Below are positions 51,263 to 63,200 of a stretch of DNA of 64,000 nt, one piece after another. Position 1 is the stretch's first letter; the number at the start of each line of letters is the position of its first letter. A program made the position numbers and the translations under genes. Source of the stretch: Bartonella machadoae (GTDB lineage Bacteria; Pseudomonadota; Alphaproteobacteria; Rhizobiales; Rhizobiaceae); the NCBI RefSeq assembly GCF_022559585.1, contig NZ_CP087114.1, positions 103,095 to 167,094 on the forward strand, in the 5' to 3' direction. The notes under the pieces are model-generated. The model was not told the DNA's origin, did no database searches, and was given only the letters and a program-made list of their open reading frames with translations.

Positions 51263-54200
51263 ATGAAAAAATTCTATGCCACACAAGCCGCGAGTAATTT
51301 AAGTCATTCTCGTTTTCCTGATCAGCGGTCTTTTGTGAGAACGCTTTCATTGGCTGGAATGGTTGTATTTTTATCGAATATACTTCCAGTAAGTGCTGGG
51401 GTAGCGGGGAATTCTTCAGATGGAAAGCCGAATACTGTTGAAACAGCATCCATAGCAGCAAATAATGACCCCGCATCATCGCCTGTTGATGTAAATGCAA
51501 GACATGTTAGTGGAGGAGACCCATTTTCAAGATTTGCTGTATCTGCGCGACCAGTGTTGGTTTCAGCATTGGAGAGCGACCCAGCAGCGTTGACAGTGGA
51601 TGTATCGGCACGCACTGAATCTCTAGAAGAAGATAGTGTTAAGCAAGGTCCTCGATTAAGAAGCTTCTCTATGCCTGACCTTAGACAGATTTCGGCATTA
51701 GAGAGTGATCCCTCAGCATTGAATGGAGACATATCGACAGAGGATGAAACTCTAGAAGCAAATACTGTCAATAAGAGAGCTCTCTTTAAGAGAGCTCTCT
51801 TTAGAAGTTTCTCTATGCCTGATTTGAATCAACCAATGGCAAGAGGATTTACACCCTTTAGTGCAAAGGAAAGTCGCATCGCAACAGGCGGCTTGACATT
51901 AGGTGACGGAGCATCCGCTGGAGTAGGAAGTATTGCAATAGGGCAGGACACTCGAAAACCTAATGATGCTTCTAAGTACTGGGTAGCTCCAAAGGCGGAA
52001 GGGAAAATGTCAATGGCTATAGGGTTAGGGGCAAAGTCACCAGCGGAAAAATCAATAGCTATAGGTCAAAACGCTACAGTAAAGAAAAAAGATGCTGAAA
52101 GATCTGTAGTTCTAGGTGATAATGCATCTGCGAGTGTTGTTACGGGTGTTGCTTTGGGTGCTGGTTCTGATGCTGTAACTGCGAGTGGCATTGTAGGTTA
52201 TAGTCCTAAGACAGGGGAGGTAGCTTCAACATTACAAGATATCGCATGGAAATCGACATATGGTGCAGCGAGTATTGGTGTGTTTAATGATAGTAGTACG
52301 CCTCAAAAGACACGGCAGCTTGTAGGTCTTTCTGCTGGAACTCAAGATACCGATGCGGTAAATGTTGCGCAGTTAAAAGAATTAAGAGAAATGGTAGTAG
52401 AAGGTTGGAAGTTCACTATTGACGGTGCAAATTCCACGAACGTTAGCTTAAACTCAAAGAATGAGATAGATTTTTCTTCTGGGAGTGCGAATTTCAAAAT
52501 TGCAAAAGGAGAGAAAGACAATAAGGTCACATTTGATTTAGCCAAGGAGCTTGAGCTCGATAGCATAAAAACAGGTACGAATACTTTAGATAAAACAGGC
52601 TTATTAATTGCTAATGGCCCAGAGATAACGAAGGACGGCATCTCAGCTGGAAGTAAAAAAATTACAAATGTGGCAACAGGAACTGAAAATACTGATGCGG
52701 TAAATTTTGCGCAGTTAAAAGCAATACAAGCAGCAGTAGCTATAAAAGGTTTTAAAATTAACACCACTAGTAAAGATTTTACAGATGCTATAGCTGCTGC
52801 AGAAAATTCAATAGCTATAGGTTCAAATGCAATAGCACGTGCGGAAAATTCAATAGCTATAGGTTCAGATGCAGCAGCACTTGCGGAAAGTTCAATAGCT
52901 ATAGGTCAGAGTGCTTTTATAGAGAAAGGTGATAAAGGTGTGGCTATTGGTTCTAACGCACGCGTGTATACTGAGAGTGGTGTTGCTTTGGGTGATAACT
53001 CTACTGTTCTAGAAAAGCATAAGGATGGCGTGGTAGGTTATAGTCCTAAGACAGGAAAAGTTTCAACATCGCAGGATGGTGCATGGCGGTCTGGAACTGG
53101 TGCAGTGAGTGTGGGTGTGTATGACCAGGGTACGGGTAGGGTTTCATCTGCACGGCAGATTGTAGGTGTTTCTGCTGGAACGGAAGATAACGATGCGGTG
53201 AATGTTGCGCAGTTAAAAGAATTAAGGGAAATGGTAGTAGGAGGTTGGCAGTTCACCATTGGCGGTAAGAATCCTACGAACGTTGGTTTAGATACAGAGA
53301 ATGCGGTAGATTTTTCTGCTGGAAGTGGTAATTTTGAAATTACAAAAGGCGATAAAGGCAATAATATAAAATTTGATCTCGCAAAGAACATAGCAGTTGA
53401 TAAGGTGAAAGTAGCAACGAACGTCTTCGATGCAACTGGTTTAGTAATTGGTAATGGTCCGAAAGTGACCACGGCTGGTATTTCCGCTGGTAGTAGAAAG
53501 ATAACAGAAGTTGCAGAAGGAGCTTCAGATACCGATGCGGTAAATTTTGCGCAGTTAAAAGCAGTACAAGCAGCAGTAGCTATAAAAGGCTTAAAAATTA
53601 ACACCACTAGTAAAGATTTTACAGATGCCGTGGCTGCTGCAGAAGATTCAATTGCTATTGGTAGCAAAGCCAACGTTGATGCATTATCCAAAGGTGCGAT
53701 TGCTTTTGGCCATGGCGCATCTGTAAAGAATCAGACTAAAGAATTAGGGTCGTTAGGTGCAATTGCCTTAGGTGAAAATGCAACAGTATCAGTTAGAGAT
53801 GGCATTGCTTTGGGTTCTTATTCTGTGGCTGATGTTGACGCTGGTGTTGCAGGTTATGACCCTCGTACTAGAGAAAATACACCTAAGCAGGACAATACAT
53901 GGCTCGGCGGTTTGGCTGCACTCAGTATTGGTAATGCTAAGGAAGGAAAAACCAGACAGATTGTCGGTGTTGCTGCTGGTACTGCAGACACAGATGCGGT
54001 AAATGTGGCGCAGTTAAAAGCTCTACAAAACTCTATAACCCCAAGTTGGGATCTTTCTGTTAATGGTAAAAATAAAACGAATGTTAATTCAACCAGCCCA
54101 ATGGATTTAGCAGCTGGAAGTACAAATATTACGCTTACAAAAGGAGAGAAAGACAATAATGTAAAATTTGATTTAGCTAGGGGTATTACAGTTGATAAAA

Positions 54201-57200
54201 TAGAAGTAGGAAACAACACCTTAGATGCAACGGGCTTAGTAATTAGCGATGGTCCGAAAATAACCACTTCTGGTATTGATGCTGGTAGTAAAAGGATAAC
54301 AGGAGTAGGAAATGCTACTGCAGATACCGATGCGGTAAATTTTGCGCAGTTGAATAAAGTGAAAAAAGAGGTTGAACAACAAGTAGCAGCCAATAGTTTT
54401 GTAAAACAAGATGCCGAGACCCTGCATATCACGATTGGTAAGGACACTGGTGGTGATAGAATTAATATTGCTAATAATAAAGGAGAAACACGTACACTTA
54501 CTGGTGTGAAAGATGGCGATATTTCTAAAAATTCAACGGATGCAGTAAATGGTTCTCAGCTTTTCGCAACGAACAGTAATATAACCAAAAATACCAATGA
54601 TATTAAAGAAGCTAATAGTAAGATTACGAAAAACGCTGCTGATATAACAAAAACAAACAGTAATATATCTTCTCTTGATGATAATATATCGAAATATTTG
54701 GGTGGTGGTGCAAGTGTTCTACAAGGTAAAGAGCCCACCTATACTGTACAAAAGGGAACTTATCATGATGTTGGATCTGCATTTGCAGGTGTGGACAGTT
54801 CTTTTACAAAGATTAATAATGAAATTACCGAGGTAGCTCAAAAGGTTGATAAAAATGCTCTGTTATGGAACGATGAAAAACATGCCTTTGTAGCGAGGCA
54901 TGAACATAAAGAAGAAGGCAAAGAAATTAACAGCAGGATTACCTCTCTTGCAGATGGAGTTATTTCTATCGATTCCACGGATGCTGTAGCTGGTAATCAG
55001 CTTTATAGATTGAGCCGTGGCGTTGAAACTTCTTTAGGTGGTGGAGCTAAATATGATAACGGCAGATGGTCACCTCCAACTTTCAAAGTTAAGAGCGTAA
55101 AAGAAGATGGAAAAACAGAAGAGAAAGATTATCATGATGTTGCTACTGCATTGAGTGAAGTTGGTAGTTCCATCACGAATGTTCAGAATAAAGTTACAGA
55201 ACAAGTTAATAATGTAATTAACAAAGTTGAAGGTGAGAGTGTCGTTAAGTGGGATGAGAAGACAAAGTCTATTACTATTGGTAAAGAAAAAGATGGTAAT
55301 GTAATCAATCTTCAAAACAAGGATAACGAGAACCGAACCATTTCCGGATTGATAGGTGGAAAAATCTCCAAAGATTCAAACGAGGCAGTAAATGGTTCTC
55401 AGCTTTATTCTCTAAACAACGATATTGCGCATTATTTTGATAAGAATGCTGGCTATAATGAAGATGGCAAATGGACAGCTCCAACATTTAAATTTAAAAC
55501 AGTTAATGCAGATGGTACTGAAAAAGATAATACCTATTATAATGTAGCAGATGCGTTTGCAGGTGTTGGTACTTCTATCACGAATGTTAAAAAGGAAATT
55601 ACCAACCAGATTAATAAAGTTGAAGGTGATAGCCTTGTTAAGTGGGATGAGAAGACAAAGTTTATTACTATTGGTAAAGAAAAAGATGGCACAGTAATCA
55701 ACATTGCTAATAAGGATAAAAAGGATAGAATCCTTTCTGGTGTGAAAGCGGGACAGAATGATAATGAGGCTGTTAATAAGGGGCAGCTTGACGAAAGTTT
55801 GAAGGATCTTTCGAATCGTCTTCAGTCTGATGAATCAGCAGTTGTTCATTATGATAAAGGTGATACAAATGGTTCTGTTAATTATACGAGTGTGACTTTA
55901 GGTAAAGGTAAGGGTTCTGCCTCAGTAGGTCTTCATAATGTAGCGGATGGGACAATTGCAAAAGATTCTCATGATGCGATTACGGGTGGTCAGGTTAACA
56001 AAATTGGTGAGGATAGTGCTAAGTTTTTGGGTGGCACATCGTCCTTTACAAATGGATCTCTTACTCAACCAACCTATCAATTATCTAAGATTTCTAAAGA
56101 TGGTACAGTAGGCTCCACTTCGTTTCATGATGTTGGAACGGCTTTTGCGGGTCTTGATACAAATATCAAGAATGTCAATGATAGGATTAAGGAAGTCTCT
56201 CAAGGTGTTGCACAGGATTCTTTAAACTGGAGTCCAAAGAATAATGCCTTTGTAGCGACACATGGAGCAGGAGATGCAAAATCTAACAGCAAGATTACCT
56301 CTCTTAAAGCTGGTATTATTAGTAGTCTCTCAACGGATGCAGTGAATGGTTCTCAGCTTTATTCATTGGGCACTGAAGTTGCGAAGTTTCTTGGTGGTAA
56401 CGCTGAATATAAGGATGGCAAATGGACTGCTCCAACATTTACACTTAAAATGCCTAATAGTGATGGTACCACTGAAGATAAGAATTATAAGAGTGTAGCA
56501 GAAGCTTTTGAAGGTGTTGGTGCTTCTATCACGAATGTTAAAAAGGAAATTACCAACCAGATTAATAAAGTTGAAGGTGATAGCCTTGTTAAGTGGGATG
56601 AGAAGACAAAGTTTATTACTATTGGTAAAGAAAAAGATGGCACAGTAATCAACATTGCTAATAAGGATAAAGAGGATAGAACCCTTTCTGGAGTTAAGAA
56701 AGCGGAGAATGCCAATGAAGCAGTTAATAAAGGCCAGCTTGATGAAAGTTTAGCAAAACTTTCTAACGATCTTCAGTCTGATGAATCAGCCGTTGTTCAT
56801 TACGATAGGAAAGAAGGCGAAAATGGTGGCATTAATTATGCGAGTGTGACTTTAGGTGGTAAAGATAAAACCTCAGTTGCTTTGCATAATGTTGCTGATG
56901 GAAAAATTGCAAAAGATTCTCATGATGCAATTACGGGTGGCCAGATTAATACAGTTGGCAATGAGGTTGCTCAACTCTTGGGTGGTAATACATCCTTTAA
57001 AGATGGTTCTTTTACAGGGACAACTTATAATTTGTCGAATATTAATGAAAAGGGTGAGATAACAGACAAGACTTTCTCTGATGTTGGCTCAGCTTTTACA
57101 GGACTTAATACAAATATTGATAACGTCAATAAACGTATTAAAGAAGTTTCTCAAAGTGTTGCACAAGATTCTTTGAACTGGAGTACAAAAGATAATGCCT

Positions 57201-60200
57201 TTGTTGCAACGCATGGTGAAACAAAAAGTAACAGCAAAATTACCTCTCTTCAGAATGGGGCTGTTTCCAAAGATTCCACGGATGCTGTAAATGGTTCTCA
57301 GCTTTTTGATACAAATGAGAAGGTTGCAGCCTATTTAGGTGGTAAAGCTGAATATAAGGATGGGAAATGGACTGCTCCAACATTTACACTTAAAATGCCT
57401 AATAGTGATGGTATCACTGAAGATAAGAATTATAAGAGTGTAGCAGAAGCTTTTGAAGGTGTTGGTGCTTCTATTACGAATGTTAAAAAGGAAATTACCA
57501 ACCAGATTAATAAAGTTGAAGGTGATAGCCTTGTTAAGTGGGATGAGAAGACAAAGTTTATTACTATTGGTAAAGAAAAAGATGGCACAGTAATCAACAT
57601 TGCTAATAAGGATAAAGAGGATAGAACCCTTTCTGGAGTTAAGAAAGCGGAGAATGCCAATGAAGCAGTTAATAAAGGCCAGCTTGATGAAAGTTTAGCA
57701 AAACTTTCTAACGATCTTCAGTCTGATGAATCAGCCGTTGTTCATTACGATAGGAAAGAAGGCGAAAATGGTGGCATTAATTATGCGAGTGTGACTTTAG
57801 GTGGTAAAGATAAAACCTCAGTTGCTTTGCATAATGTTGCTGATGGAAAAATTGCAAAAGATTCTCATGATGCAATTACGGGTGGCCAGATTAATACAGT
57901 TGGCAATGAGGTTGCTCAACTCTTGGGTGGTAATACATCCTTTAAAGATGGTTCTTTTACAGGGACAACTTATAATTTGTCGAATATTAATGAAAAGGGT
58001 GAGATAACAGACAAGACTTTCTCTGATGTTGGCTCAGCTTTTACAGGACTTAATACAAATATTGATAACGTCAATAAACGTATTAAAGAAGTTTCTCAAA
58101 GTGTTGCACAAGATTCTTTGAACTGGAGTACAAAAGATAATGCCTTTGTTGCAACGCATGGTGAAACAAAAAGTAACAGCAAAATTACCTCTCTTCAGAA
58201 TGGGGCTGTTTCCAAAGATTCCACGGATGCTGTAAATGGTTCTCAGCTTTTTGATACAAATGAGAAGGTTGCAGCCTATTTAGGTGGTAAAGCTGAATAT
58301 AAGGATGGGAAATGGACTGCTCCAACATTTACACTTAAAATGCCTAATAGTGATGGTATCACTGAAGATAAGAATTATAAGAGTGTAGCAGAAGCTTTTG
58401 AAGGTGTTGGTGCTTCTATCACGAATGTTAAAAAGGAAATTACCAACCAGATTAATAAAGTTGAAGGTGATAGCCTTGTTAAGTGGGATGACGATAGTCA
58501 ACTAATAAAAATTGGTGCAGAAAAACACGGTAATAAAGTTACTATTGCCGATCAGGATAGTAAGGATAGAACCCTTTCTGGAGTTAAGAAAGCGGAGAAT
58601 GCCAATGAAGCAGTTAATAAAGGCCAGCTTGATGAAAGTTTAGCAAAACTTTCCAACAGTCTTCAGTCTGATGAATCAGCCGTTGTTCACTATGATAAAA
58701 AAGCTGATGACAATAACAGCATTAATTATGCGAGTGTGACTTTTGGAAAGGGTAAAGATTCCGCTCCTGTAGGTCTTCATAATGTTGCTGATGGTCAGAT
58801 TTCTGAGAGTTCACATGATGCAATCACAGGGGGGCAAGTTAACAAGATTGGTAAGGATATTGCTAAGTTTTTAGGTGGAGAATCGTCCTTTACAAATGGA
58901 TCTCTTACTCAACCAACCTATAAGTTATCTGAGGTTTCTAAAAACGGTGAGATAGAAGATGCTGAATTTAAAGATGTTGGTTCAGCATTTACGGGACTTG
59001 ATAAAAATATCAAGAATGTAAACCAACGTATTAAGGAAGTATCTCAAGGTGTTGCGCAGGATTCTTTGAACTGGAACAAGGAAGCAGGAGCATTTGTAGC
59101 AACGCATGGATCAGGAGATGCAAAATCTAACAGTAAGATTACCTCTCTTCAGAATGGAACAATTAATGAGAAGTCCACGGATGCTATAGCAGGTCAACAG
59201 CTTCATGCATTGGGTAATGATGTTGCGGCGTATTTTGGTGGTAATGCTAGCTACAAGAATGGCACATGGATTGCACCAAAATTCACGCTTAAGACTGTCA
59301 AAGAAGATGGCAGTGCAGTTGAAGAGCAAAGCTATGGTAGTGTAGCAGCTGCTTTTGAGGGGAGAGGTACCTCTTTTAAGAACCTGCATAAAGAAGTTAC
59401 TCAGGGCAATACGGAGGTTTCTGAAAATATTAAGCAGAACGCATTATTGTGGAGTGATGAAGACAAAGCATTTGTAGCAACGCATGGTAAAGACGGTGAA
59501 AAAACCAACAGCAAGATTAAGGTCCTTGCCAATGGTGATATTTCAGCAAGTTCCACGGAAGCTGTTAATGGTTCTCAGCTTTATTCTTTAAATACTACAC
59601 TTGCTCAATATTTTGGTGGTGATGCAGCATTTAAGGATGGTATCTTTACAGGACCAACCTATAAATTATCTAAGGTTTCTCAAGATGGCAAAGTGGAAAA
59701 GGCTGAATTTAAAGATGTTGGTTTAGCCTTCTCAGGACTTGATGGGAACATTAAGAATGTCAATGATCGGATTAAGGATGTTTCTGAAAGTGTTGCACAG
59801 GATTCTTTGAACTGGAACAAGGAAGCAGGAGCATTTGTAGCAACGCATGGTAAAGACGGTGAAAAAACCAACAGCAAGATTAAGTTCCTTGCCAATGGTG
59901 ATATTTCAGCAAGTTCCACGGAAGCTGTTAATGGTTCTCAGCTTTATTCTTTAAATACTACACTTGCTCAATATTTTGGTGGTGATGCAGCATTTAAGGA
60001 TGGTATCTTTACAGGACCAACCTATAAATTATCTAAGGTTTCTCAAGATGGCAAAGTGGAAAAGGCTGAATTTAAAGATGTTGGTTTAGCCTTCTCAGGA
60101 CTTGATGAGAACATCAAAAATGTCAATGATCGGATTAAGGATGTTTCTGAAAGTGTTGCACAGGATTCTTTGAACTGGAACAAGGAAGCAGGAGCATTTG

Positions 60201-63200
60201 TAGCAACGCATGGTAAAGATGGTGCAAAAACCAACAGTAAGATTACGTCTCTTCAGAATGGGGATATTTCTGCGAGCTCTACGGATGCTGTGGCAGGTCA
60301 ACAGCTTCATGCATTGGGTAATGATGTTGCGGCGTATTTTGGTGGTAATGCTAGCTACAAGAATGGCACATGGATTGCACCAAAATTCACGCTTAAGACT
60401 GTCAAAGAAGATGGCAGTGCAGTTGAAGAGCAAAGCTATGGTAGTGTAGCAGCTGCTTTTGAGGGGATAGGTACCTCTTTTAAGAACCTGCATAAAGAAG
60501 TTACTCAGGGCAATACGGAGGTTTCTGAAAATATTAAGCAGAACGCATTATTGTGGAGTGATGAAGACAAAGCATTTGTAGCAACGCATGGTAAAGACGG
60601 TGAAAAAACCAACAGTAAGATTACGTCTCTTCAGAATGGTGATATTTCTGCGAGCTCTACGGATGCTGTGGCAGGTCAACAGCTTCATGCATTGGGTAAT
60701 GAAGTTGCGGCGTATTTTGGTGGTGATGCTAGCTATGAAAATGGAAGTTGGAAAGCACCAAGTTTCAAGGTTAATATTGTCAAAGAAGATGGCAGTGCAG
60801 TTGAAGAGCAAAGCTATGGTAGTGTAGCCGAAGCGTTTGCAGGTGTGGGCAGTTCTTTCACAAACATTCATAATGAAGTTAAGAATAAGATTAGCCAAGT
60901 AGTTAAAGACAGTCTTGTTAAGCAGGATGAGAAGACCAAGGTTATCAAGATTGGAGGCGAACAGGATGGTACGACAATCACTATTGCCGATAAGGATAAT
61001 AAAGATCGGATTCTTTCAGGCGTGAAAGCAGCAGCGAATGATAATGAAGCTGTTAATAAGGGTCAGCTTGATAAAGGTTTGAAAGATCTTTCGAACAGTC
61101 TTCAGTCTGAAGAATCCGCTGTTGTTCTTTATGATAAAGGATCAGATGGTAATACCAATTATGGTAGTGTGACGTTTGGAAAAGGTAAAGATTCGTCTCC
61201 TGTTGGTTTACATAATGTTGCCAATGGCCAGCTTTCTGAGGGTTCACATGATGTTGTTACAGGTGGTCAGATTAATACGATTTCCCAGGATGTTGCGAAA
61301 TTCTTGGGTGGTGATGCAGGATTTAAGAATGGTGCATTTACAGGACCAACCTATCAATTATCTAAGGTTTCTAAAGATGGTCATGTAGAAAAGCATGCAT
61401 TTAAAGATGTTGGTTCAGCCTTCTCAGGACTTGATGAGAACATCAAAAATGTCAATGATCGGATTAAGGATGTTTCTGAAAGTGTTGCACAGGATTCTTT
61501 GAACTGGAACAAGGACGAAGGAGCGTTTGTAGCAACGCATGGTGAAAAAGGCGGCAAAAAAACCAACAGCAAGATTAAGTTTCTTGCCAATGGCGATATT
61601 GCAGAAGGATCGACGGAAGCAGTAAATGGCTCTCAGCTTTATTCCATGAGTAATACGCTAGCGACCTATTTAGGAGGTGGAGCTGGATATGCGAATGGCG
61701 AATGGCATAAACCTGATTTCAAGGTTAATGTTGTCAAAGAAGATGGCAGTGCAGTTGAAGAGAAGAGCTATAAGACTGTAGCGGAAGCTTTTGCAGGTGT
61801 AGGAAGTTCATTCACGAATATTCATAAAGAGCTTAAGACTGAGATTAAAAAAGTCGTTGGAGACAGTCTTGTTAAGCAGGATGCTGATACCAAAGTTATC
61901 AAGATAGGAGCAGAGAAAGGCGGCAGTATCATTAGTATTGCCAATAGTGGAGATGCATCGCGGACCTTGTCTGGAGTAAAATCTGGTGCGCTTTCGGAAG
62001 AATCGACGCAAGCAGTGAATGGTTCACAGCTTTTTGCGACCAATCAACATGTAAGCACCGTGTCTACCAATCTTGAAACAGCCGCTAGGAATATAGCTAA
62101 ATCCTTTGGTGGCGGCGCTAAGTACGAGAATGACGCATGGACGGTACCAAGTTTCAAGGTTAAGAGCTTTGAAGAAGATGGGAAAATAGAGGATAAAGAG
62201 TATCCTGATGTCGCCTCAGCTTTTGCTGGAGTAGGTAGTTCATTTACAAATGTTAATAATAGAATTACGAATGTTAAGGATGAGATTACCAAAGAGATTA
62301 GCCAAGTAGTTAAAGACAGTCTTGTTAAGCAGGATGAGAAGACCAAGGTTATCAAGATTGGAGGCGAACAGGATGGTACGACAATCACTATTGCCGATAA
62401 GGATAATAAAGATCGGATTCTTTCAGGCGTGAAAGCAGCAGCGAATGATAATGAAGCTGTTAATAAGGGTCAGCTTGATAAAGGTTTGAAAGATCTTTCG
62501 AACAGTCTTCAGTCTGAAGAATCCGCTGTTGTTCTTTATGATAAAGGATCAGATGGTAATACCAATTATGGTAGTGTGACGTTTGGAAAAGGTAAAGATT
62601 CGTCTCCTGTTGGTTTACATAATGTTGCCAATGGCCAGCTTTCTGAGGGTTCACATGATGTTGTTACAGGTGGTCAGATTAATACGATTTCCCAGGATGT
62701 TGCGAAATTCTTGGGTGGTGATGCAGGATTTAAGAATGGTGCATTTACAGGACCAACCTATCAATTATCTAAGGTTTCTAAAGATGGTCATGTAGAAAAG
62801 CATGCATTTAAAGATGTTGGTTCAGCCTTCTCAGGACTTGATGAGAACATCAAAAATGTCAATGATCGGATTAAGGATGTTTCTGAAAGTGTTGCACAGG
62901 ATTCTTTGAACTGGAACAAGGACGAAGGAGCGTTTGTAGCAACGCATGGTGAAAAAGGCGGCAAAAAAACCAACAGCAAGATTAAGTTTCTTGCCAATGG
63001 CGATATTGCAGAAGGATCGACGGAAGCAGTAAATGGCTCTCAGCTTTATTCCATGAGTAATACGCTAGCGACCTATTTAGGAGGTGGAGCTGGATATGCG
63101 AATGGCGAATGGCATAAACCTGATTTCAAGGTTAATGTTGTCAAAGAAGATGGCAGTGCAGTTGAAGAGAAGAGCTATAAGACTGTAGCGGAAGCCTTTG

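Noticed and set aside
53038..54447. Long - strand frames (217 and 197 codons) within adhesin 3
   Set aside because: Both mirror the head modules and resemble each other only because the sense strand is repeated.
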